From: Curtobacterium sp. Leaf183
GTDB lineage: Bacteria > Actinomycetota > Actinomycetes > Actinomycetales > Microbacteriaceae
Direction: 5' to 3'
NCBI RefSeq assembly: GCF_001424385.1
Contig: NZ_LMPO01000006.1
Span: forward strand, 26,298-76,813
Length of the DNA stretch: 50,516 nucleotides
Shown here: piece after piece, positions 9,691 to 18,320 of the stretch
How the letters are laid out: every line of letters begins with the position of its first letter
Position numbering within the stretch: the stretch's first letter is position 1
The notes under the pieces: model-generated
The model's input: only the letters and a program-made list of their open reading frames with translations
Told to the model about the DNA's origin: nothing
The model's database searches: none
Position numbers and translations under genes: made by a program

Positions 9691-10772
9691 GCACGCGGGA
9701 GCGCTACGCGGCCTACGCCGACCGCATCGCCACCGTGTCCCCGTCCTACGCTGCCTGGGCTCGGTCGCTCGACGACGACCTCGTCGCGCTGCTCGACCGG
9801 GTCCCGGCGACCCAGCGTCAGCCCGAACTGCTCTTCGCGGTCGCGCGCAGCCTGGGCGCGGACCCGTCGGACCCGGGCGCGCTCCGCGCACTCGGACAGG
9901 AGGCCCGCCCCGCCCTGGTCACGGCCCTCACCACCGCGACGGTGCAGGCCAACGACCCGCGGCGGCTCGGTCCCGTCGTCCCGCTGGTCGCGGCGCTCGC
10001 CGAGTCGGTCGACCGGCCGCTCGGACTCGTGGACGTCGGGGCGTCCGCGGGGCTGTGCTCGATCCCGGACCGGGTGACGCTCGACTACCGCGTCGCAGCG
10101 GGTGACGCTCCGGACACCGATCCGGATCGCACCCCCGTCGCGACGTCGCGCCCCGGTGCGCGGGGGCGCGACGTCCGTCAAGGGGTGCGACACCGCACGG
10201 TACGGATGCACACCGCGCCCGCGGAGGATCCGTCCGTCCACCTGGTCGCCGACGCCTCGGGAGTGCTGCCCGCGCCGGCATCGAGGTCGATCCGCGTCGC
10301 GGCGCGGGTCGCCCTCGACCCGCACCCCATCGACCCGGCGGCGCCCGACGCACTCGACCGGCTGTCGCAGGCGGTCCCGCCGGAGGCCCTGGACCGGATC
10401 GCCCTGATGCGCGCGGCGATCTCGGCGACGCGCACCGTGCCTCCCGTCCGGATCACCGGCCGTGTGCCGGACGACCTGGACCGCGCAGTCGACGCGCTGC
10501 CGGCCGGCTGCGAGCCCGTCGTCCTGACCACCGGCACGCTCGTCTACGTGCCGGGTGCCGCCCGGCAGCAGGTCGTCGACCGGATCCGCGAGCGTGGACT
10601 CCGGTGGATCGCGCTCGAGCGCACCGGCATCCTGACCGGTGTCGCGAGCACGCTGCCCGACGACGTCGACCCCGCCGACCCCGACGACTTCGCGACGCTC
10701 TCGCTCGACGGGCGGGCCGTCGCCGTGTCGGACGCGTTCGGCACCGTCGTCCGGTGGCTCCGCCGGGTCTGA
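9687..10772 (+). CDS. DUF2332 domain protein
   Basis: A 361-residue protein of the actinobacterial DUF2332 family. The segment VDVGASAGL resembles a methyltransferase-like glycine motif I, but the biochemical role is undescribed. The GTG start overlaps the stop codon of the acetyltransferase gene by four bases. Compared with typical members, the central region (about 145-200) contains a low-complexity Arg/Pro/Asp stretch. Confidence 0.8.
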   Translation: MSTRERYAAYADRIATVSPSYAAWARSLDDDLVALLDRVPATQRQPELLFAVARSLGADPSDPGALRALGQEARPALVTALTTATVQANDPRRLGPVVPLVAALAESVDRPLGLVDVGASAGLCSIPDRVTLDYRVAAGDAPDTDPDRTPVATSRPGARGRDVRQGVRHRTVRMHTAPAEDPSVHLVADASGVLPAPASRSIRVAARVALDPHPIDPAAPDALDRLSQAVPPEALDRIALMRAAISATRTVPPVRITGRVPDDLDRAVDALPAGCEPVVLTTGTLVYVPGAARQQVVDRIRERGLRWIALERTGILTGVASTLPDDVDPADPDDFATLSLDGRAVAVSDAFGTVVRWLRRV

Positions 10773-10840
10773 GAGCCCGCGAGGGCGATTCCGCGACAGT
10801 CCAGGGCCATGCCAGGGTCGGCATCCACCGGACCCCTACG

Positions 10841-11338
10841 ATGTGCGAGACCTGTTCCCCGAACGCGATCGGACCCGTCGTGACCACCATCCCCGCGGAC
10901 GAGCTCAGCGAGCTCGCCAAGCACGTGCTCGCGTTCGAGCACGAGCGGGCACGGCACGACCGGACGAAAGAGGCGGAGATCCGTGTCGAGTTCGACATGT
11001 CGCCGGCGCGGTACTACCAGGTGCTCAACCGGGTGATCGACTCGCCCGCGGCGCTCGCGTACGACCCACAGCTGGTCGGCCGCCTGCAGCGGCTGCGCCG
11101 GTCCCGCATGGGTGCGCGGGCCGCCCGGAGCTTCGTCGCGCCGGACGCTGAGCGCTCTGTCGCGCCGGGCGCCGAGCGCTCTGTCGCGCCGGGTGCTGGC
11201 CGTTTCGTCGCGCCGGACGCCGAGCGCTCTGTCGTGCCGGGCGCCGAGCGCTCAGTCGCGCCGGGCGCCGGCCGCTTCGTCGCGCCGGGTGCGGGGGCGA
11301 CCTCGCCGGGACCCCACCGAACCGAAGAGGAACGATGA
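10841..11338 (+). CDS. DUF3263 protein with octapeptide-repeat tail
   Basis: A 165-residue protein. Residues about 20-85 match the small DUF3263 domain (LSELAKHVLAFEHERARHDRTK, then a helix-turn-helix-like FDMSPARYYQVLNRVID). The remainder is an unusual tail of about seven octapeptides of the type SVAPGAER or FVAPGAGR, encoded by a 24-bp tandem repeat. The start is uncertain: ATG at 10841 and GTG at 10880 both lack good ribosome sites. The stop codon overlaps the next gene's ATG (ATGA). DUF3263 followed by LytR_C is a common actinobacterial pair. Confidence 0.78.
   Translation: MCETCSPNAIGPVVTTIPADELSELAKHVLAFEHERARHDRTKEAEIRVEFDMSPARYYQVLNRVIDSPAALAYDPQLVGRLQRLRRSRMGARAARSFVAPDAERSVAPGAERSVAPGAGRFVAPDAERSVVPGAERSVAPGAGRFVAPGAGATSPGPHRTEEER
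11136..11296 (+). repeat. 24-bp tandem repeat in the DUF3263 gene
   Basis: About 6.5 copies of a 24-bp unit resembling GTCGCGCCGGGC followed by GCCGAGCGCTCT, all in frame and giving octapeptides VAPGAERS. Units differ mainly at synonymous sites and at an E/G and S/F alternation. Copy number is likely to vary between strains. Confidence 0.8.
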
Positions 11339-11901
11339 CGAGATTCCCCCATGACCGTTTCGACGACGTGACCGACGGTCCGCGCGTCGGGGCGCACCGC
11401 GGCATGCACCGCCGCGGTCGCGGATGGATTGCGTTCGCCTGGGCGGCGCTGGCCACAGGGGTCCTGGTCGGGATCGGCGTGCTCGTGCTCGCCTTGCTCA
11501 ACGGCAGCTACTCGTTCTCCGGGCCCGACGCGTCGTCGTCCCCGTCGGCGTCGTCGTCGGCATCGGCGGCGCCCTCCGAGTCGGCCTCCCCGTCCGAGCC
11601 CGCAGCTGCCGGGCCGTCCGACCAGGGCAGCACGACGCTCGTCGTCCTCAACGGCACGACGACCGCCGGGCTCGCCGCGAAGGGCACGGCGACGCTGACG
11701 ACCGCCGGGTGGACCGTGACCTCGAGCGGCAACGCCGGGACGACCGGCACCGCGTCGACCGTCGTGTACTACCAGCAGGAGTCCCAGAAGGCCCTGGCGG
11801 AAGGCATCGCGAAGTCGATCGGCACCACCGCCGTGGAACAGTCGACTGCATTCCCGAACGCTGACGTGAGCGTCGTCCTGGGCGCCGACTACAGCGGTTG
11901 A
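11335..11901 (+). CDS. LytR C-terminal domain membrane protein
   Basis: A 188-residue protein with a cytoplasmic N-terminus, one membrane helix at about 32-54, a Ser/Pro/Ala-rich linker at about 60-100 and a C-terminal LytR_C domain (TTLVVLNGTTTAGLAAKGTATL...). LytR_C domains are found on or beside LCP cell-wall ligases and are thought to act at the envelope. Here the catalytic LCP domain is missing, so this is a stand-alone accessory. It overlaps the upstream DUF3263 gene by four bases. Confidence 0.85.
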   Translation: MTRFPHDRFDDVTDGPRVGAHRGMHRRGRGWIAFAWAALATGVLVGIGVLVLALLNGSYSFSGPDASSSPSASSSASAAPSESASPSEPAAAGPSDQGSTTLVVLNGTTTAGLAAKGTATLTTAGWTVTSSGNAGTTGTASTVVYYQQESQKALAEGIAKSIGTTAVEQSTAFPNADVSVVLGADYSG

Positions 11902-11998
11902 TCGGCGTTCTCGGACATTCCGCGCATCTGTTTGTAACAACTGTGTTTCCGGCACGTTGAGTTCCGGGGGTCACTGTGGGAAATGTCCGTCACACCCC

Positions 11999-12026
11999 TT
12001 GCCGGATCGTCGTTCCTGATTAGAGT
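11999..12026 (+). promoter_or_regulatory. Putative promoter of the cold-shock gene
   Basis: A -35-like TTGCCG (11999-12004) and a -10-like TAGAGT (12021-12026) are 16 bp apart. The implied leader is about 130 bases, which fits cold-shock genes with long structured leaders. Confidence 0.4.
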
Positions 12027-12160
12027 CACAAGTGGTCAACCCGTGATCGGAATGTCGTCGGACCTCGGTGCGCACGCCAGGAACACCCGGGCCGGGACCC
12101 GACGGCGTCACCCGACGGCTCCGTCGTTCGCTACAGCAGTACCGCAGGGAGCAACAGATC

Positions 12161-12364
12161 ATGGCCAACGGAACCGTGAAGTGGTTCAACGCCGAGAAGG
12201 GTTTCGGCTTCATCACCGTCGATGGAGGTGGCCAGGACGTCTTCGTCCACTACTCGGCCATCGACATGAACGGCTACAAGGTCCTCGAAGAGGGCCAGGC
12301 GGTGACGTTCGACGTCGGAACCGGGTCCAAGGGCCCGCAGGCCGAGTCGGTGCGTCCGGCGTAG
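12161..12364 (+). CDS. cspA: Cold-shock protein (CspA family)
   Basis: A 67-residue single cold-shock domain. It contains the nucleic-acid-binding motifs KGFGFI and VFVHYS and the usual start [17 protein letters not shown]. Such proteins melt RNA structure and support translation at low temperature. AGGGAG lies about ten bases upstream. It has a long upstream region (259 bp) and ends at a strong hairpin. Confidence 0.96.
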   Translation: MANGTVKWFNAEKGFGFITVDGGGQDVFVHYSAIDMNGYKVLEEGQAVTFDVGTGSKGPQAESVRPA

Positions 12365-12379
12365 TCGCCGAACCACTCG

Positions 12380-12413
12380 CGAACGCGTCGTCCCCTCGGG
12401 GGCGGCGCGTTCG
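12380..12413 (+). terminator. Terminator after the cold-shock gene
   Basis: CGAACGCG pairs with CGCGTTCG, enclosing a second CG-rich stem (TCCCC/GGGG). It lies 15 bp after the stop codon. Confidence 0.6.
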
Positions 12414-12543
12414 TCCGTGTCGGGCAGGGGCGGCGCGTGTGTCCTGGCGGGCGGGGCGTCGCGTGTGCCGGGCCGCGGCGTCGCGGGTGTCGTCGCGGTC
12501 GGGCTCGGTCCATGTGTCCTGGCGGTCGGGCTCGTTCCGCGTG

Positions 12544-12568
12544 TTGCACTCTCAGGGGTCGAGTGCCA
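12544..12568. promoter_or_regulatory. CIRCE-like HrcA operator 1
   Basis: GCACTC and GAGTGC are separated by exactly nine bases, as in the CIRCE element bound by the heat-shock repressor HrcA. It is the most distal of three such elements before groEL. Confidence 0.8.
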
Positions 12569-12577
12569 GAATCGGGC

Positions 12578-12604
12578 TTGGCACTCGGTCGTACTGAGTG
12601 CCAG
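12578..12604. promoter_or_regulatory. CIRCE-like HrcA operator 2
   Basis: TTGGCACTC, nine bases, GAGTGCCAG. This is close to the CIRCE consensus and is the best of the three copies. Confidence 0.85.
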
Positions 12605-12630
12605 GTGCACCGGCTGACGCCGTGTGCGCA

Positions 12631-14316
<1,686 letters not shown>

Positions 14317-14329
14317 TCCAGTCCTGACA

Positions 14330-14370
14330 CGGAAGGGCCCTCGCACGCTGCGCGTGCGGGGGCCCTTCCG
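14330..14370 (+). terminator. Terminator of groEL
   Basis: CGGAAGGGCC pairs with GGCCCTTCCG, with an inner stem CGCACGC/GCGTGCG. It lies 14 bp after the groEL stop codon. Confidence 0.75.
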
Positions 14371-14417
14371 CGCGCGGGGGCCGTCCCGCCGCCACCCCCC
14401 ACCCCGCCTGCCCCCCC

Positions 14418-14443
14418 AGGTTCCACAATTACGGCATCTCGAG
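14418..14443 (-). repeat. 26-bp dispersed motif, copy 2 (inverted)
   Basis: Reverse-complement copy of the element at 62-87, ending in CTCGAG on the plus strand and containing the AATT core. It lies 185 bp upstream of the Vsr/AbiEi-like gene. The 311-bp gap between groEL and that gene otherwise holds the groEL terminator and nothing else recognised. Confidence 0.6.
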
Positions 14444-14627
14444 TGCCGCGACCGGTGGATGTCGGCACCGCGTGCAACGTGAGCGGCAAGTTCCGCCACC
14501 ACGCGGGTTCGCTGGAGGCGTCGAGAACGGCTTGCCGACTCCCACACAGGAGGCCCGACCTCCGTCGTTCTCCACAGAACGTCCCCGAGTGGCCGACACC
14601 AGGGCCTCCAGGCGGGACCGTCGGTGA

Positions 14628-15527
14628 ATGACGGGACGGGCACCTCTCGGGAAGATCGCCACCGGCGCGTTCCGCGTCGATGACGCCTTGGCGCTCGGTG
14701 CGTCACGTGCGCGTCTGACGCGGAAGGACCTCGTGGCGCCGCTGCACGGGGTGCGAGTCCCGGCTGGCCAGCGCATCGACCTGGTCGAGGCAGTGGCCGT
14801 CGTGATGCGATCGGACCAATTCCTCAGCCACACGACGGCGGCTCGACTCTGGGGCGCGCCACTGCCGGCTCGATTCGACGACGACCTCGTCCACGTGACC
14901 TCGATCGGGGAAGCCCCGGTGATGCGTCGACCACAGGTCACGCCGCACCGAGTCCGCTCCGTCACGATCGACGTGCGGCAGCATCGCGGCTTCACGGTCA
15001 GCGGTCCTGCGCGGTGCTGGTACGAGTGCGCCGCGGTCCTCGACCTGGTGGAACTCGTCGTCCTCGGTGACCACATGGTCGGAGCAAGCGGGCTCGCGAC
15101 GATCGACGACCTCGCGGCGGCGATCCCAGCGCGAGGTCGACAGGCGACGCATGCGCGACGAGCGCTCGACCTCGTCCGCACCGGCGCCGAGTCGCCGATG
15201 GAGACACGGATGCGACTGGCGGTGGTCGATGCAGGGTTCCCCGAGCCGGAGACCAACGTCGATGTCCACGATGCCGCAGGACAGTTCTTGGGGCGCGTCG
15301 ACCTGGCCTGGCCGGACCTGCGGATCGCGCTCGAGTACGACGGCGAGTACCACCTCGGCCGCGAGACATTCCGTCGTGATCAGCGACGCTCGAACGGGTT
15401 CAGTGTCAACGACTGGATCCTGATCCATGCGACGGCCCCGGATGCCGTGCGCCCCGCAGTGCTGTTCGAGCGCCTGCGGCAGGCGTTCGAGCAGCGTCGC
15501 GTCGATGGGTACCGGCATCGTCGTTGA
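14628..15527 (+). CDS. AbiEi/DUF559-like protein with Vsr-type endonuclease fold
   Basis: A 299-residue protein of a type common in actinobacteria, often annotated as AbiEi-family antitoxin or DUF559. The N-terminal half resembles AbiEi-like regions (FLSHTTAARLWGAPLP). The C-terminal quarter has RVDLAWPDLRIALEYDGEYHL, an arrangement of Asp and Glu residues like the very-short-patch repair/PD-(D/E)XK nuclease core. No toxin gene is adjacent, so a toxin-antitoxin role is doubtful. The first start (ATG) has no clear ribosome site. Two copies of a 26-bp motif flank the gene in inverted orientation, suggesting movement as a unit or a shared regulator site. Confidence 0.75.
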   Translation: MTGRAPLGKIATGAFRVDDALALGASRARLTRKDLVAPLHGVRVPAGQRIDLVEAVAVVMRSDQFLSHTTAARLWGAPLPARFDDDLVHVTSIGEAPVMRRPQVTPHRVRSVTIDVRQHRGFTVSGPARCWYECAAVLDLVELVVLGDHMVGASGLATIDDLAAAIPARGRQATHARRALDLVRTGAESPMETRMRLAVVDAGFPEPETNVDVHDAAGQFLGRVDLAWPDLRIALEYDGEYHLGRETFRRDQRRSNGFSVNDWILIHATAPDAVRPAVLFERLRQAFEQRRVDGYRHRR

Positions 15528-15644
15528 GGTGCGGGCAGCGCCGCGCGTGACCGCGTACTTCCCTCCGCGCAGTGAACGTGCCGGAAGGTTCCACGACTCG
15601 CCGCTGGGCCCGTCACGAGGTTCCGCGAAGATCCTGTCCGCGGG

Positions 15645-15670
15645 CTCGAGATGCCGGAATTACGGAACCT
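15645..15670 (+). repeat. 26-bp dispersed motif, copy 3
   Basis: Direct-orientation copy of the element at 62-87; it begins CTCGAG, has AATT in the middle and ends GGAACCT. It lies between the Vsr/AbiEi-like gene and the end of the histidine kinase gene. Confidence 0.6.
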
Positions 15671-15715
15671 TGAGGGCAGCAGGCACCTCGGGGACCTTGC
15701 ACGCGCGCCGCGGCG

Positions 15716-17425
15716 TCAAGACGCGGGGGGCGCCTCGGGAGTGGGGGTCGGCGCCCAGTCGCGGGGGAGCAGGGGGAGCCAGATGCGGAAGGTGGCGCCA
15801 CCGCCCGGGGTGTCGATGACCTCGACGGACCCGCCGTGCGCCGCGACGATCCCGGACACGATCGCGAGCCCCAGGCCCGAGCCGCCGGTGTCCCGAGCGC
15901 GCGAGGTGTCGGCCCGCCAGAAGCGCTGGAAGATCTTCTCGCGCAGCTGCGGCGGGATCCCCTCGCCGTGGTCGATGACGTCGATGTGCGCCATCCCACG
16001 GTCGTCGTCGACGCCGATGCCGATCTCGATGGGGTCGTCGTACGCGGTGAAGCGCATGGCGTTGCCCATCAGGTTGGTCACGACCTGGCGGATCTTGTTC
16101 TCCTCGGCCAGGACGATCGGCGGACGCTTCGGCAGCACGACCGTGGGCAGGGGAGTGGTCTCGGTGCCGACCGGCCCCTCGATCTCCATCGCTCGGTTGC
16201 GCCGGGCACGCAGCCGCGCCAGCGTCTGGCGCGAGAACGCGATCGGCCCCGTTGTGTTCGCCGACGGGGACGTGGGGGCGGAGTCGGCCGAGGTCGGGGT
16301 GACGGCACCCGGTCCGAACGACGACGGCGCCCGCACGGCCTGGGGCACGTTCTCGCCCGTGACCGAGTCCTCGACCAGGACCTGGATCTCGCGGTCGGGG
16401 TTCGACGCCATGGTGTCGAGCGCTGAGTCGCGGGCGATGGCGACGAGGTCGACCGGCCCGAGCTCGAGCGGCTTGGACTCGTCGATGCGGGCGAGCTGCA
16501 GCAGGTCCTGCACGAGCAGACCCATGCGCTGCGCCTCTTTCTCGATGCGCTCCATCGCCTGGGCGACGTCCTCGTCCTTGCGGAGCGCACCCATCCGGTA
16601 GAGCTCGGCGTACCCGCGGAGCGACACCAGCGGCGTCCGGAGTTCGTGCGAGGCATCGCCGACGAAGCGGCGCATCTGGGCGATTGTGCGTTCGCGGTCC
16701 TCGAAGGCGCTGTCGATGCGCTCCAGCATGGCGTTGAGCGACCGGTTCAGGCGGCCGACCTCGGTGTTCGGGGTGTCGGCGTCGAGGCGCTGGTTGAAGT
16801 CGCCGGCAGCGAACCGGGCGGCGGTGTCCTCGACGTCGCGCAGGGGGTCGAACGTCGCGGTCACGAGCAGCCGGGTCAGCATCGCGCCGAGCAGGATCAC
16901 CGAGACGCCGAACCCCAGGAAGATCACCGTGAACCGAGCGATCGTCTGGTCGGTGTCCGCGCTCGACACGGCGACGAGCACGTAGCCGGTCTCGGTCGCG
17001 CCCGTCGACAGGTTCTGCAAGTTGGCGGGGATGACCTGCGCTCGCCACTCGTGGTTGTGCTGCTTGTCGTAGAGCGTGAACGGGGTGTTCGCCTTGGTCG
17101 CGGCCGGGAAGTCGACGGTCGCGATGTCCGGCTGCGAGGTCGACTGGGTGTCGCAGATCTGCTTGCCGTCGCTGTCGTAGGCGGCGACGTACGAGCTCTT
17201 CTCGAGCACCATCGTGAGCTTGCAGTACTGCTCACCGTCGCTGATGTTCTGCCCCTCGAGCTGCGAGGTCGTCGTCGTGACCTGGTTGTCGAGCCGGGAG
17301 ACCAGGTAGGTGGACAGGACGGTCATCGTGCCCAGGCCGGCGACGAGCAGCCCGAGCGCCACCAGGAGCACCGTGATCCCGGTGATCTTGGTGCGCAGGG
17401 AGATCCCGTCCCACCAGCGGTTCAT
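15716..17425 (-). CDS. Sensor histidine kinase
   Basis: A 569-residue membrane kinase paired with the response regulator just upstream. Numbered from an ATG four codons earlier (17437, the alternative start), it has a membrane helix at about 17-46, an extracytoplasmic sensor region, a second helix at about 168-192, HAMP, HisKA with the phospho-acceptor His264 (SHELRTPL), and an ATPase domain with N-box NKIRQVVTNLMGNA and G-boxes DHGEGIP and GGSGLGLAI. An 80-residue low-complexity insertion (about 358-440) separates the first ATPase strand from the N-box. It resembles TcrY/TrcS/PhoR-type kinases. Its signal is unknown. A 39-bp repeat array separates it from the regulator gene. Confidence 0.92.
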   Translation of the reverse strand: MNRWWDGISLRTKITGITVLLVALGLLVAGLGTMTVLSTYLVSRLDNQVTTTTSQLEGQNISDGEQYCKLTMVLEKSSYVAAYDSDGKQICDTQSTSQPDIATVDFPAATKANTPFTLYDKQHNHEWRAQVIPANLQNLSTGATETGYVLVAVSSADTDQTIARFTVIFLGFGVSVILLGAMLTRLLVTATFDPLRDVEDTAARFAAGDFNQRLDADTPNTEVGRLNRSLNAMLERIDSAFEDRERTIAQMRRFVGDASHELRTPLVSLRGYAELYRMGALRKDEDVAQAMERIEKEAQRMGLLVQDLLQLARIDESKPLELGPVDLVAIARDSALDTMASNPDREIQVLVEDSVTGENVPQAVRAPSSFGPGAVTPTSADSAPTSPSANTTGPIAFSRQTLARLRARRNRAMEIEGPVGTETTPLPTVVLPKRPPIVLAEENKIRQVVTNLMGNAMRFTAYDDPIEIGIGVDDDRGMAHIDVIDHGEGIPPQLREKIFQRFWRADTSRARDTGGSGLGLAIVSGIVAAHGGSVEVIDTPGGGATFRIWLPLLPRDWAPTPTPEAPPAS

Positions 17426-17452
17426 TCTCGCGTGCATGCTGCCCCAACGGTA

Positions 17453-17569
17453 GACGGCGCCCGACCGGTGAAACCGGACGAGCGCCGTGAGAACGGCGCC
17501 CGCCTGATGGAACCGGACGAGCGCCGTGAGAACGGCGCCCGCCCGGCAGAACCGGACGAGCGCCGTGAG
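17453..17569. repeat. Three 39-bp tandem repeats between kinase and regulator genes
   Basis: Three consecutive 39-bp units at 17453, 17492 and 17531. Each ends in ACCGGACGAGCGCCGTGAG, and across each junction GCGCCGT and ACGGCGC form a short hairpin. The array fills most of the gap between the response-regulator stop and the kinase start. It may reduce downstream transcription or stabilise the upstream message. Confidence 0.8.
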
Positions 17570-17602
17570 GACGACCGGGCGACGAGCCCGCCCGAACCTG
17601 GG

Positions 17603-18298
17603 CTAGGAGGCCTTGGACGCCTTGAGCATGTACCCGAAACCCCGCTTGGTCTGGATGATCGGCTCGGTGGAGTACTGGTCGAGCTTGCGACGCAGGTACG
17701 AGATGTAGGACTCGACGATGCCGGCGTCGCCGTTGAAGTCGTACTCCCACACGTGGTCGAGGATCTGCGCCTTCGACAGCACGCGGTTGGGGTTCAGCAT
17801 GAGGTAGCGCAGCAGCTTGAACTCGGTGGGCGAGAGCTCGATCTGCGCGTCGCCGATCGTGACCTCGTGCGTGTCCTGGTCCATGGTGAGCTCGCCGGCG
17901 CGGATGATCGCGTCTTCTTCGTCGTTCATCGTGCGACGGAGGATCGCCTTGATGCGGGCGACGATCTCGTCGAGCGAGAACGGCTTGGTCACGTAGTCGT
18001 CGCCACCCACCGTGAGGCCGGTGATCTTGTCCTCGGTGTCGTCCTTCGCGGTGAGGAAGAGGATCGGCGAGGTGTACCCGGACGAGCGCAGGCGCTTGGT
18101 GACACCGAACCCGTTCATGTCGGGGAGCATGACGTCGAGGATGATGAGGTCGGGTTCTTCCTCGAGCACGGCGGAGATGGCCTGGGCGCCGTTCCCCACT
18201 GCGCGGACGGCGAACCCGGCGAACCGCAGCGAGGTCGTCAGGAGGTCGCGGATGTTCGGCTCGTCATCGACGATGAGGATCTTGGGTCCATCGGTCAT
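17603..18298 (-). CDS. OmpR/PhoB-family response regulator
   Basis: A 231-residue regulator with an N-terminal receiver (acidic pair DDEP, phospho-acceptor Asp in LIILDVMLPD, conserved Lys in VTKPF) and a C-terminal winged-helix DNA-binding domain (LSPTEFKLLRYL ... RRKL ... RGFGYML). It is closest in pattern to PhoP/TrcR/TcrX-type regulators of actinobacteria. GAGGAT precedes the chosen ATG. It lies 22 bp downstream of the XPB helicase gene and upstream of its likely kinase. Confidence 0.93.
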   Translation of the reverse strand: MTDGPKILIVDDEPNIRDLLTTSLRFAGFAVRAVGNGAQAISAVLEEEPDLIILDVMLPDMNGFGVTKRLRSSGYTSPILFLTAKDDTEDKITGLTVGGDDYVTKPFSLDEIVARIKAILRRTMNDEEDAIIRAGELTMDQDTHEVTIGDAQIELSPTEFKLLRYLMLNPNRVLSKAQILDHVWEYDFNGDAGIVESYISYLRRKLDQYSTEPIIQTKRGFGYMLKASKAS

Positions 18299-18320
18299 GG
18301 CCCTATCCTCTGACTGTTCC

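Noticed and set aside
11136..11296. The tandem repeat as a CRISPR array
   Set aside because: Units are contiguous without spacers and keep a reading frame.
11970..11990. TGTGGGAAATGTCCGTCACA as a CRP/GlxR site upstream of the cold-shock gene
   Set aside because: The half-sites are ten bases apart instead of six, so symmetry and spacing do not fit.
14628..15527. Complete AbiE-type toxin-antitoxin system
   Set aside because: No AbiEii-like nucleotidyltransferase gene is adjacent, and the C-terminus looks like a nuclease fold.
16646..18313. Plus-strand 555-codon frame opposite the two-component genes
   Set aside because: It is the antisense shadow of the regulator and kinase; its KPDERRENGAR repeats simply reflect the 39-bp DNA repeat.
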